Positions 18,115 through 27,235 of a stretch of DNA of 64,000 bases are shown here, piece after piece (the stretch's first letter is position 1; the number at the start of each line of letters is the position of its first letter). The DNA is from Tindallia californiensis (GTDB lineage Bacteria > Bacillota > Clostridia > Peptostreptococcales > Tindalliaceae), in contig NZ_FNPV01000004.1 in NCBI RefSeq assembly GCF_900107405.1, forward strand, positions 270,580 to 334,579. Reading direction: 5' to 3'. Position numbers and translations under genes: made by a program. Under the pieces are notes generated by a model. The model did no database searches, was not told the origin of the DNA, and worked only from the letters and a program-made list of their open reading frames with translations.

Positions 18115-19239
18115 ATGCATGATTTTAATAAAATAGCGCTAATAGGCGTAGGTCTGATGGGAGGTTCCTTTGCGCTGGCGCTTAAAGAGAAAGGAATTTC
18201 CTGTCAGATTACTGGTTTTGATACTCAAAAAAAGGCATTGGAAAATGCAATTCAGTTGTCCGCTATTGATTTTACAAGTAAGAAAATAAGCGATGCCGTC
18301 ATAGAGGCTGACCTGGTAGTCCTGGGTACTCCCGTTGGTCATTATGATGAAATAATAAGAGAAATGCTACCAGCACTAAAAAAGGGAGCTATTGTGACAG
18401 ATCTGGGGAGTGTCAAAGAAGCGGCTGTAAAATCAGCTCAAAATCTTCCATCACATATTCAGTTTATTGGCGGTCATCCCTTAGCAGGGTCGGAAAAGGG
18501 AGGGATAGAAGCGGCTAGTCCGTATCTTTTTGAGAACGCCTATTACTTTTTAACGCCAGCGATCCATACCGAATCAAGGGCTGTTGATAAAATGAAATCA
18601 TTGGTATCTCGGATTGGTGGTTTTCCCATTATCATGACGCCGGAAGAACATGATAGTATTGTAGCGAAAACTAGTCACTTACCTCATTTAATGGCTTCTG
18701 TCCTTACGTGTATGATGGAAAATGAAAAAGATGAATCATTAAAAAATTTTGCAGGAAGTGGTTTTCGGGATACGACCAGGATAGCTTCAGGAAATCCGGT
18801 GATGTGGGAAGAAATATTTTATTACAATGAAAAAGAACTGCTAAAAAGCTTGGGCCAACTGGATTGTATGCTTAAAAGATTTCAACATGCGATGATTTCT
18901 TCAAACAGAGATGAAATCCGAAGGTTATTGGAAATTGGAAAAAATTATCGAGATCAATTGCCACAGACAGGAAAAGATTACATTCCCAAAAGATATGAAC
19001 TTTTTGTAGATATCAAAGATGAACCGGGTGCCTTGGCACAAATAACAAGCACCATTGGAAGTGCAGGGGTTAATATAAAAGAGATAGAAATCGTACATTC
19101 TCGTGAAGGAGAAAAAGGTGCTGTGAGATTAGCGTTTGCCAAAAAAGAAGAAGAGGCTCGTGCAATGCAAGCCTTAGGAAAAAAAGGCGTATCCTTTAGT
19201 CGCCAAAAAGGAGAGATTAATGATGTTAACGGTACATAA
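18115..19239 (+). CDS. tyrA: Prephenate dehydrogenase
   Basis: Oxidatively decarboxylates prephenate to 4-hydroxyphenylpyruvate for tyrosine. The NAD-binding loop GVGLMGGSFALALKEKG lies at residues 11-27. GGHPLAGSEKGG and the substrate-site KTSHLPHL are intact. A C-terminal ACT domain (about 295-370, VDIKDEPGALAQITSTIG) suggests tyrosine feedback. It has 374 residues. GGAGG precedes the ATG. The 3' end overlaps aroA by 20 bases. Confidence 0.94.
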   Translation: MHDFNKIALIGVGLMGGSFALALKEKGISCQITGFDTQKKALENAIQLSAIDFTSKKISDAVIEADLVVLGTPVGHYDEIIREMLPALKKGAIVTDLGSVKEAAVKSAQNLPSHIQFIGGHPLAGSEKGGIEAASPYLFENAYYFLTPAIHTESRAVDKMKSLVSRIGGFPIIMTPEEHDSIVAKTSHLPHLMASVLTCMMENEKDESLKNFAGSGFRDTTRIASGNPVMWEEIFYYNEKELLKSLGQLDCMLKRFQHAMISSNRDEIRRLLEIGKNYRDQLPQTGKDYIPKRYELFVDIKDEPGALAQITSTIGSAGVNIKEIEIVHSREGEKGAVRLAFAKKEEEARAMQALGKKGVSFSRQKGEINDVNGT

Positions 19240-20503
19240 AGCAAATAAGCTAAAGGGTAAGTGCGTTGTTCCGGGAGATAAATCGATCAGTCATCGGGCT
19301 GTTATGCTATCAGGCATTAGCAAAGGTACCACAAAAATAGGAGGATTTTTGAAAGGGGAAGATTGCCTTGCGACGCTCCGATGCTTTCAGCAAATGGGTG
19401 TGAAGGTTAGGGAAGAGAAAAACCAATTGTTTATTACAGGAAAGGGACTTCATGGCCTTGAAGAACCGGAAGATGTTTTGGATGCCGGAAATTCGGGAAC
19501 TACCATGAGGCTTATGGCAGGGATATTGAGCGGGCAAGATTTTTATTCTGTTATCACAGGGGATGCATCTCTTCGAAAAAGACCGATGAAACGAATTGCT
19601 TTTCCATTAAGAAAAATGGGTGCCGGGATAGATGGAAGAAAGATGGGTACGCAGGCACCATTGACGATTCGAGGTGGAGGACTTAAAGGAATAGAATATC
19701 AACTTCCGGTAGCTAGTGCGCAAATAAAGTCAGCTGTCTTGCTAGCCGGTTTGTTTGCCGATGGTGTTACAAGTGTTATTGAACCGAGAGTTAGCAGAGA
19801 TCATACAGAAAGAATGCTTCAGTCTTTTGGAGTGACTGTCCGACAAGATGGGCTGAAGTGTACGGTGAAATCAGAAGAGCTACAAGCAACTCACATTGAA
19901 GTTCCCGGAGATATTTCTTCAGCGGCATTTATTTTAGTTGCAGCGGCATGCATAAAAGGGTCAGACGTGACTTTGGAAAATATTGGAATCAATCCAACGA
20001 GAGCTGGGATTATTGATGCACTTTGTCAAATGGGTGCGGAAATAGGCATTAAGAACAAACGAGAAATAGGTGGCGAACCAATAGCCGATGTGAGAGTAAA
20101 AGGTTCAGATTTGAAAGCCGTGGAAATAGGAGAAGAGCAAATTCCCAGCCTAATTGATGAGATACCGGTATTGGCCATAGCGGCTGTGTGTGCTAAAGGT
20201 ACTACCCGTATAACAGGTGCAGCAGAACTAAGGGTTAAAGAAACGGATCGTATCAGTGCGATGGAAGAAGAGTTAAAAAAAATAGGGGTTGAAATAACAG
20301 CTTTAGAGGATGGCATGATGATTGATGGACCACAAATAATTACCGGAGGTTCTACGGATAGTCATGGTGATCATCGTATTGCAATGGCAATGGCTGTTGC
20401 AGGTCTGCTTTCAGAGGAACCTATAACAATTGACAATCATCATTGCATGGCAGTTTCCTTTCCAGGCTTTATAGAGACAATTGAAAATTTGCGTGAAGGC
20501 TAA
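19220..20503 (+). CDS. aroA: 3-phosphoshikimate 1-carboxyvinyltransferase (EPSP synthase)
   Basis: Transfers enolpyruvyl from PEP to shikimate-3-phosphate. GDKSISHRAVML (residues about 17-28) holds the catalytic Lys and the Ser-His-Arg site. DAGNSGTTMRLMAGIL, LRVKETDRISAM and DHRIAMAMAVAGL are all present. It has 427 residues. AAGGAGAG upstream serves ATG 19220 or the adjacent ATG 19223. The start lies inside tyrA, implying translational coupling. Confidence 0.95.
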   Translation: MMLTVHKANKLKGKCVVPGDKSISHRAVMLSGISKGTTKIGGFLKGEDCLATLRCFQQMGVKVREEKNQLFITGKGLHGLEEPEDVLDAGNSGTTMRLMAGILSGQDFYSVITGDASLRKRPMKRIAFPLRKMGAGIDGRKMGTQAPLTIRGGGLKGIEYQLPVASAQIKSAVLLAGLFADGVTSVIEPRVSRDHTERMLQSFGVTVRQDGLKCTVKSEELQATHIEVPGDISSAAFILVAAACIKGSDVTLENIGINPTRAGIIDALCQMGAEIGIKNKREIGGEPIADVRVKGSDLKAVEIGEEQIPSLIDEIPVLAIAAVCAKGTTRITGAAELRVKETDRISAMEEELKKIGVEITALEDGMMIDGPQIITGGSTDSHGDHRIAMAMAVAGLLSEEPITIDNHHCMAVSFPGFIETIENLREG

Positions 20504-20539
20504 GCGATAAAAGATTATATTACCAGAGGAGAGGTCGCA

Positions 20540-21364
20540 ATGAAATGTGGATACTTGGGGCCGGAAGGGTCGTATAGTTATCTGGCTCTAAAGGAGGCAT
20601 ATCCAGAGCTGAAACCAGTGCCAACGACATCCTTTATTGAAATACTGGAAAAACTTGAAAGTGGAGAAGTTGATTTTGGGTTTCTGCCGGTGGAGAATTC
20701 TACAGAAGGAGCCGTAACAGTAGTGATGGACAGCCTTTTGGACTTAAAGGATATTGTCATACAGGGAGAAGTGGTTTACAGCATAAAACATCATTTATTT
20801 AATACGACAGGAAAGATGGAAGAAGTGAAAATTATTTCATCTCATCCTCAGGCGCTGGAACAGTGCCGTGGATTTTTTAGAAGAAAATATCCTCATGTAA
20901 ACCTGATATATGCAGAAAGCACATCAGCGGCATGTTGTCAGGCGAAAGAAAAGGGGAGCGAGTACGCAGCTGTAGCTAGTATGTGGGCAGGAGAAAAAAA
21001 TGGTCTAAAAGTAGCTTGTCAGGATATTCAAGATAACCGATTTAATCAGACACGGTTTGTGAAATTAGGAAAAATACGGAAAAAGCCAACAGGTAAGGAT
21101 AAAACATCCATTGCTTTTTCTTTTCCATATGATGAACCAGGCAGCTTGCATAAAATATTAAAAGTTTTTTCAGATAACCATATAAATCTGTCACGAATAG
21201 AGTCCAGACCAGCCAAACAGGAGTTAGGCCAGTATATCTTTTTTATCGATTTCAATGGACACAAAGAAGAGCCATTGATTGAAGAGATCTTAAAAGAGTT
21301 AGAGCGCTACACAAGGAAACTATACTTATTTGGATCTTATCCAAGATCAGAAAAAACCTTATAA
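20540..21364 (+). CDS. pheA: Prephenate dehydratase
   Basis: Converts prephenate to phenylpyruvate for phenylalanine. LGPEGSYSYLA at the N-terminus, VENSTEGAVTVVMD and the catalytic TRF (NRFNQTRFVKLGK, around residue 173) are intact. A C-terminal ACT domain contains the Phe-binding ESRP motif (LSRIESRPAK). At 274 residues it is monofunctional: no chorismate mutase domain is fused. A separate mutase must be encoded elsewhere, as none is seen in this operon. Confidence 0.94.
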   Translation: MKCGYLGPEGSYSYLALKEAYPELKPVPTTSFIEILEKLESGEVDFGFLPVENSTEGAVTVVMDSLLDLKDIVIQGEVVYSIKHHLFNTTGKMEEVKIISSHPQALEQCRGFFRRKYPHVNLIYAESTSAACCQAKEKGSEYAAVASMWAGEKNGLKVACQDIQDNRFNQTRFVKLGKIRKKPTGKDKTSIAFSFPYDEPGSLHKILKVFSDNHINLSRIESRPAKQELGQYIFFIDFNGHKEEPLIEEILKELERYTRKLYLFGSYPRSEKTL

Positions 21365-21379
21365 GGTAGGAGGCTTAAA

Positions 21380-22510
21380 ATGCTAAGATTACTAACCGCC
21401 GGAGAATCCCACGGGCAGGCAGTAACCGGTATTTTGGAAGGAATGCCGGCTGGAGTGCGTTTGTCAAAAGAAAAGATTAATAGCTACTTGTCAAAAAGAC
21501 AGTCAGGGTATGGTAGAGGTGGCCGGATGAAAATTGAAAAAGATTGTATTCAAATCTTATCCGGAGTGAGAGGCGGTATCACCTTAGGAAGTCCTATCAG
21601 TTTTATGGTTGTTAATAAAGATTACGAAAACTGGGTAGAAGGAATGGATCCCTTTGAAGGAAACCTTAATTATAAACAGGTGCACCATCCAAGGCCTGGA
21701 CATGCCGACTTAGCAGGTGCACTTAAATACGGATTTGATGATATGCGGCATGTGTTAGAACGAAGCAGTGCAAGAGAAACGACGGCCAGAGTTGCAGCTG
21801 GAAGTATTGCGGGACATATTTTATCAAATTTCAATATAGAATGGGCCAGTCATGTCAGGCAGATTGGAAGCGTATCCATAAGAGAAAAAGAAGTAGCATT
21901 TGATGCGTTGAAAAAGGCGGAACATTCGTCGGTACGTTGTATATGCAAGCAAACGGAAGAGGAAATGATAAAAGAAATTGATACAGCAAAAGCCAAGGGA
22001 GATACATTAGGTGGAATTATTGAAGTTCAAATTAGTGGGTTGCCAGTGGGATTGGGAAGCTATACTCACTGGGACCGCAAATTAGATGGGAAATTGGCTA
22101 GTAGCCTAATGAGTATTCAAGGGATAAAAGCTGTCGAAATTGGCGATGGATTTGAGGGTGTAGTGCAATCGGGCTCCTTGATTCATGATGAAATATTTTA
22201 TGAAGAAAAGAAAGGCTTTTATCATAAAACAAATCATGCTGGCGGCATCGAAGGCGGAATGAGCAATGGGGAAGTATTGATTGTAAGATGTGGCATGAAG
22301 CCTATTCCTACCTTGATGAAGCCCTTGAAAACTGTAGACTTTCATCAAAAAACGCCACATGATGCAGCGGTAGAACGAAGTGACACCTGTGCGGTACCTG
22401 CAGCAGCCATTGTGGCAGAAGCGGCCGCCATCTTTGTTTTAGCGGATGCATTCATGGAAACTTTTGGAGCAGACTCCATGAAGGAGATGAAAGAGAGATG
22501 GAAAAAATAA
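21380..22510 (+). CDS. aroC: Chorismate synthase
   Basis: Makes chorismate from EPSP in a reduced-FMN-dependent elimination. The three signatures are present: GESHGQAVTGILEGMPAG near the N-terminus, RPGHADLAGALKYGFDDMR in the middle with RSSARETTARVAAG just after, and the C-terminal RSDTCAVPAAAIVAEA. It has 376 residues. It starts 15 bases after pheA and overlaps aroB by 13 bases. Confidence 0.95.
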   Translation: MLRLLTAGESHGQAVTGILEGMPAGVRLSKEKINSYLSKRQSGYGRGGRMKIEKDCIQILSGVRGGITLGSPISFMVVNKDYENWVEGMDPFEGNLNYKQVHHPRPGHADLAGALKYGFDDMRHVLERSSARETTARVAAGSIAGHILSNFNIEWASHVRQIGSVSIREKEVAFDALKKAEHSSVRCICKQTEEEMIKEIDTAKAKGDTLGGIIEVQISGLPVGLGSYTHWDRKLDGKLASSLMSIQGIKAVEIGDGFEGVVQSGSLIHDEIFYEEKKGFYHKTNHAGGIEGGMSNGEVLIVRCGMKPIPTLMKPLKTVDFHQKTPHDAAVERSDTCAVPAAAIVAEAAAIFVLADAFMETFGADSMKEMKERWKK

Positions 22511-23559
22511 TTGCAGAATTTCATCAAAGATCGTATCCTATTATGATTGAACCGGATTTATTATCGCACTTTTCAATACAAGAAAGGTTGGATGGAACCG
22601 GGGATCAAAAGTGGGTACTCATTACAGACAATAAAGTATCTCTTGCTCAACAGGAACTGGTCCAAAACTTAAAAGCACAGGCGTACCTTTCGATAGAAAT
22701 AGAAAACGGAGAGTGGAGTAAATCCTTTCAGCAAATGGAAGAGATATTAGATAAAATGGCGGAAGCCGAAGTGAATCGTTACGATGGATTAATTGCATTA
22801 GGTGGTGGGGTAGTAGGCGATCTAACAGGATTTTGTGCTTCGGTTTATATGAGAGGAATTGAGTGGGTGCAAATTCCGACTACCCTACTTTCGCAGGTAG
22901 ATAGTAGTGTTGGTGGAAAAACAGGTGTAAACTTGAAGGCGGGCAAAAATATGGCAGGTAGTTTTTACCAGCCGTCATCTGTTTGGATCGATCCCTGTAT
23001 CCTGAGAACATTATCTGAAGAGCAATACTGGGCAGGAATGGCGGAAGTTATCAAGTATGCTGTGATAGAGAAAAATGGTATTGATCAATGGCTTGAAAAT
23101 CACTGGGAATCCATAGTCCTCAGAGAACCGAAAATCCTGAGCCAATTAATCGGAAAATGTGTTGAATGTAAAAACAGGATTGTCATGAAAGATGAAAGGG
23201 AAAAGGGCCTTAGGAAAATTCTTAACTTTGGACATACAGCAGGCCATGCAATGGAAAAACTTTCTGACTTTCAACTGATTCACGGTGAAGCTGTTAGAAG
23301 GGGAATGCTGTTTGAACTTGAACTGGCCCATAAATTAGGTAGAATCAATCTTGAACAGTATCAGAGATATAAAAAGTTGGTAGAAAAAATACCTGTAACA
23401 AGGAAAGAAGAAAGTTATCAGATGTCTGAGCTAATAAAGAGCATGAGCAGTGATAAGAAAAATCGTGATCAGTTAATTTCTTTTGTGTTGCCTGATCATA
23501 ACCAGGTAATGGAAGAAATGTTTCTGTCTCCTGAAGAAGTGAATGAAATGATGAAATAA
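22498..23559 (+). CDS. aroB: 3-dehydroquinate synthase
   Basis: Cyclises DAHP to 3-dehydroquinate using NAD and a divalent metal. The glycine-rich stretch LGGGVVGDLTGFCASVYMRG and IPTTLLSQVDSSVGGKTGVN are diagnostic. Metal ligands appear in EVIKYAV and in NFGHTAGHAMEK. It has 353 residues. It overlaps the aroC end and is the last gene of the operon. aroD, aroE and aroK are not in the window, so the pathway is completed from other loci. Confidence 0.95.
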   Translation: MEKIIAEFHQRSYPIMIEPDLLSHFSIQERLDGTGDQKWVLITDNKVSLAQQELVQNLKAQAYLSIEIENGEWSKSFQQMEEILDKMAEAEVNRYDGLIALGGGVVGDLTGFCASVYMRGIEWVQIPTTLLSQVDSSVGGKTGVNLKAGKNMAGSFYQPSSVWIDPCILRTLSEEQYWAGMAEVIKYAVIEKNGIDQWLENHWESIVLREPKILSQLIGKCVECKNRIVMKDEREKGLRKILNFGHTAGHAMEKLSDFQLIHGEAVRRGMLFELELAHKLGRINLEQYQRYKKLVEKIPVTRKEESYQMSELIKSMSSDKKNRDQLISFVLPDHNQVMEEMFLSPEEVNEMMK

Positions 23560-23592
23560 AAAGCAAAACCCTGATAGTGGGTTTTGCTTTTT
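23558..23592. terminator. Bidirectional terminator between aroB and the transhydrogenase cluster
   Basis: AAAAAGCAAAACCC (23558-23571) and GGGTTTTGCTTTTT (23579-23592) form a 14-base-pair stem with a seven-base loop. A and T runs flank it, so it can work on both strands. It ends aroB (+) and the large fusion gene (-). Confidence 0.88.
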
Positions 23593-23627
23593 ATGTTGAT
23601 AGGGTTGAGAGATAAGCGATTATTCTT

Positions 23628-26600
23628 TTAGTGACGGTCCAACCCTTCGGCTTCCAGTTTTTTCATAAATAGGTTAGTAATATAATGAGTGGATAACTGT
23701 TTTTCAAAGATAGATGCGTCAGAAGGAATTTGAAGCCGAGCTTTTCCATCTTCAAACCCAAAGCCTTCTGTATAAAGAACCGGTGATTCATTCAAGGGCC
23801 AAAAGGTAGGTTCTTCAGTCAGTGATTGAAGTCCTTGATAACCGGGAGTATTGACTGCTAAGTCGGCTGTAATAGCAGCTGTTGTCCCATAGTCAAAGGG
23901 CTTACGAAGAATAGCGGCTATTTTAGTAAGAACTTCCCAGTTTTTCATTGTCTGAGCAGGTTCTAGAACATTGGTCAATGGCTGTAGGCGTCGTTCAAAA
24001 CTAGTATAGGTGCCTTCTGTTTCTGCATGAATAGCAGCTGGTAGAAACACATCAGCCATTTTAGCTGTTTCTGTTAAATGGGAATCCATTACCATCAAGA
24101 AATCAAGGCTCTTTAGTTCTTGTGCAGGTAAATCTTCTCCCAAAAGAAGTAATCCTTTTAGGTGACCGGCTCTGATTGAATCTAAGATAGCCGCCGCATC
24201 TTTGTGAATGCCCAGGAGTGGGAGAGCTTGACTATTATTTTGAGGCTGTAATTTAAGCAATCCTTTTCTAGGTGCACCAATCTGACCTGCAAGAACAGCT
24301 ATGTTCGCTAACATGACCTCTGCTTCGGAAGTAAGGGTTTTGCTGTCGAAAACAATCATAGCCGATTTAGCATCACTATAAATAGCAGCTATTTTAGCAG
24401 CTTCCGTACTTGGCTTTACATCCTTCAGATTTTCTTTTAAGGCTTCGAATCCTTCAACAGCTGCTGGGTTACAACCTTTTTCGATCAGAGATGCAGCTAT
24501 TTCTTTTAAGAAAGACAATTGATTTTCGGGAGTTACGTTGATGGTTGCCCATTCGTCAGCTTTTGTCTTTTCAGGATTAACAGTGATTAATTGAGCACCA
24601 TTTTCCTGGACAGCTTTTCGGACCTTAACGCCTGCCATTGCGTGATCTCGCATAATCTGAGAGCCAATCAAAAGAATAACCTGAGTCCGGAGAACTTCTT
24701 CTAAAGTGTTAGGAGAAGCATCAATTCCTAATACATCCTGAAGGCCTCCATTCTTTCGATTAAGAGAACCTAACCAAGGAGTATGAAGCACTTCATGCGC
24801 AAGTCGCTTGGCCGTATATATTTCTTCATTTGTCCAATGGTCAGACACGGTAAGTGCTATGGAATCAGCCCCATTTTGGAACCCAATCCCTTGAGCTTTT
24901 TTAGCTACAAGAAGCAAGGCTTCGTCCCAGCTAGCCTCTACCAGTTCTCCGTCTTTCCTGATCATGGGAGTAGTGATTCGCTGATTTTTCTGAGCCATAT
25001 CAAAACCAAAACGTCCTTTAACACAAAGTAATCCGCCGGAAGAAGGGCTGTCTAGCTTTGGGAGTGATCGAACTAACATATTTCCACAAACTTCTAAGGT
25101 TTGCTCACATCCAACACTGCAATATCCACATACGGTATCTACCTGATGGGCTTCAACAGGTACTGACTTTTCAATCAGAAGGCGCTCCTGCAATGCACCT
25201 GTGGGGCATACGTCAACACATTGACCGCAGGAAATACAGTCTGTATCTTTGAGAGGACGATCCATGGCCGGTTTCACGATTGTATCGAAACCTCTGTCAA
25301 CAAGACCAAGAGCTGTAATATCCATCACTTCCTGGCAAACACGGACACAAAGACCGCAAAGAATACATTTATCTGGGTTGCGATCAATGAAAGGATGCGA
25401 ATTTTCTGCTTGACGTTGATGCATTTCACCCGCTAGGCGGTCTGGTTCTACATGATAGTCATTAGCGTATTCTAGAAGTTTGCATTCAAAGTAATCATGA
25501 CAACCGCATTCCAAGCAGCGTTTTGCATCTTCGACAGCTTGCTCCGGTGTGAAACCAAGACCAACCTCCTCGAAATTTTGTCTCCGGAATTCAGGCGACA
25601 AATGTGCCATCGGCGGCCGATTGGCTGTTTCTCGATGAGCAAATTCTTCTACCTTGATATCTTCTGCTTTACGTGTTACTAAATAAGGCTTTTCATAGCG
25701 AACCTGCACTCCGTTGACATACTCATGGATAACTTTGGAAGCGATTTTGCCGTCACCGATAGCTTGGATAGCAATTTTCAAGTTGTCATTAATGGCATCT
25801 CCGCCGGCAAAAATTCCGGGAATGCTGGTAGAAAAAGTTTTTTCATCAGAAATAATGGTATCCCATTTGGTTCTTTCTAAAGCTTCGAATCCTTCCACAT
25901 TGACATATTGGCCAATAGCAACGATAACAGAGTCAAGTTCAAGGATTTCTTCTTCACCTTCAATAGGTACAGGGCGTCGTCTTCCGCTAGCATCCGGCTC
26001 TCCTAATTCCATTTTCTGTAGACGGATTTTTTGGACACGACCATTTTCGCCAATGACTTCCAATGGACTAACAAGAAACTTAAAAATAACGCCTTCTTCT
26101 TCAGCCTCAACAATTTCGATTTCCTCGGCTGGCATTTCGCCGCGAGTTCTTCTGTAAAGGTTGTATACTTCGTCAGCACCCAGACGGACCGCTGTTCTAC
26201 AGGCATCCATGGCTGTGTTTCCGCCACCAATAACGGCTACTTTTTTACCTATTTTAATTGGTTTGTTTTCAACAACATCTCGAAGAAAGTGAATACCACC
26301 AATAACACCTTCTAAATCCTCGCCTTTACATTTCATTGGAGAACTTTCCCAGCAACCGATAGAAAGATAAACCGCATCATTATTAGTGCGAAGATAATCC
26401 AGAGTTAAATCCTGACCAATCCTTACATTATTGATCATTTGAGCACCCATTTTTTCAATAATACCTATTTCCTGATTTAATACATCTTTAGGAAGGCGGT
26501 ACTGAGGAATACCATATTTGAGCATACCGCCCATTTCAGGCATCATATCATAAATAGTTACTTCATGACCTTCCTGCAACAAGTAATAGGCCGTCGAAAG

Positions 26601-27215
26601 ACCACCTGGACCACCACCGACAATAGCTACTTTTTTTCCGCTAGATTCTTTGATTTCTGGTATAAATACTTCTGGATCCTGTAAATCTATGTCAGCTACA
26701 AATCGCTTATGCCAAGCAATAGCAACTGGTTCATCCTTTAACTCTCTACGACAGGCATCTTCGCAGGGATGAGGGCATACACGACCGATGGAAGCCGGAA
26801 GTGGCAACTGTTCCTTTATTAATTTAAGAGACTCTTTGTATTCGCCATTAGCGATTAATCCTACATAACCCTGACAATCGGTCTTTCCAGGGCATTCAAG
26901 CACGCATGGAGGTCGGCAGTCGCCGGTATGGTCTGTCAGCAATAATTCCAGAGCAATTTTGCGATTGGCTTTGATAGTTTTGGAATTAGTTTTGATGACC
27001 ATATCTTGACTGATTTCTGTAGCACATGCACGTAGTAGTTTAGGAATTCCCTCCACTTCAACGATGCAAAGACCGCAGGAACCATATATTTCCATTCGTT
27101 CATCGTAGCAAAGCGTTGGTATTTCAATTCCATTTGCACGAGCGACCTGAAGAATTGTTTGCCCATGTTGCCCTGTGACTTCTTTTCCGTTGATATTTAA
27201 CCTGATCACAGACAT
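23628..27215 (-). CDS. Large iron-sulfur flavoprotein: 2Fe-2S + GltD-like + NuoG-like fusion (StnC-like)
   Basis: This 1195-residue protein is assembled in the following order. A plant-type 2Fe-2S domain has C36, C47, C50 and C64. A Cys-rich His/Cys region contains CRPPCVLECPGKTDC. A GltD/NfnB-like flavoprotein (about 180-560) has two dinucleotide loops, VAIVGGGPGG and VAVIGGGNTAMDA. Two 4Fe-4S clusters follow (CILCGLCVRVC, CISCGQCVDVC). The last part is a NuoG/formate dehydrogenase-like domain with CGYCSVGC. The catalytic Cys/Sec region is replaced by LNRKNGGLQDVLG and the C-terminal molybdopterin-binding domain is missing, so formate dehydrogenase activity is unlikely. Together with the NuoF and NuoE genes it matches my recollection of the Stn (Sporomusa-type Nfn) family, which couples NADPH with NADH and ferredoxin. 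Confidence 0.7.
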   Translation of the reverse strand: MSVIRLNINGKEVTGQHGQTILQVARANGIEIPTLCYDERMEIYGSCGLCIVEVEGIPKLLRACATEISQDMVIKTNSKTIKANRKIALELLLTDHTGDCRPPCVLECPGKTDCQGYVGLIANGEYKESLKLIKEQLPLPASIGRVCPHPCEDACRRELKDEPVAIAWHKRFVADIDLQDPEVFIPEIKESSGKKVAIVGGGPGGLSTAYYLLQEGHEVTIYDMMPEMGGMLKYGIPQYRLPKDVLNQEIGIIEKMGAQMINNVRIGQDLTLDYLRTNNDAVYLSIGCWESSPMKCKGEDLEGVIGGIHFLRDVVENKPIKIGKKVAVIGGGNTAMDACRTAVRLGADEVYNLYRRTRGEMPAEEIEIVEAEEEGVIFKFLVSPLEVIGENGRVQKIRLQKMELGEPDASGRRRPVPIEGEEEILELDSVIVAIGQYVNVEGFEALERTKWDTIISDEKTFSTSIPGIFAGGDAINDNLKIAIQAIGDGKIASKVIHEYVNGVQVRYEKPYLVTRKAEDIKVEEFAHRETANRPPMAHLSPEFRRQNFEEVGLGFTPEQAVEDAKRCLECGCHDYFECKLLEYANDYHVEPDRLAGEMHQRQAENSHPFIDRNPDKCILCGLCVRVCQEVMDITALGLVDRGFDTIVKPAMDRPLKDTDCISCGQCVDVCPTGALQERLLIEKSVPVEAHQVDTVCGYCSVGCEQTLEVCGNMLVRSLPKLDSPSSGGLLCVKGRFGFDMAQKNQRITTPMIRKDGELVEASWDEALLLVAKKAQGIGFQNGADSIALTVSDHWTNEEIYTAKRLAHEVLHTPWLGSLNRKNGGLQDVLGIDASPNTLEEVLRTQVILLIGSQIMRDHAMAGVKVRKAVQENGAQLITVNPEKTKADEWATINVTPENQLSFLKEIAASLIEKGCNPAAVEGFEALKENLKDVKPSTEAAKIAAIYSDAKSAMIVFDSKTLTSEAEVMLANIAVLAGQIGAPRKGLLKLQPQNNSQALPLLGIHKDAAAILDSIRAGHLKGLLLLGEDLPAQELKSLDFLMVMDSHLTETAKMADVFLPAAIHAETEGTYTSFERRLQPLTNVLEPAQTMKNWEVLTKIAAILRKPFDYGTTAAITADLAVNTPGYQGLQSLTEEPTFWPLNESPVLYTEGFGFEDGKARLQIPSDASIFEKQLSTHYITNLFMKKLEAEGLDRH

Positions 27216-27235
27216 ACTTTATTCACCCCTATTCC

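Noticed and set aside
23628..27215. Selenocysteine formate dehydrogenase
   Set aside because: No in-frame TGA, no Cys at the catalytic position and no terminal cofactor-binding domain.
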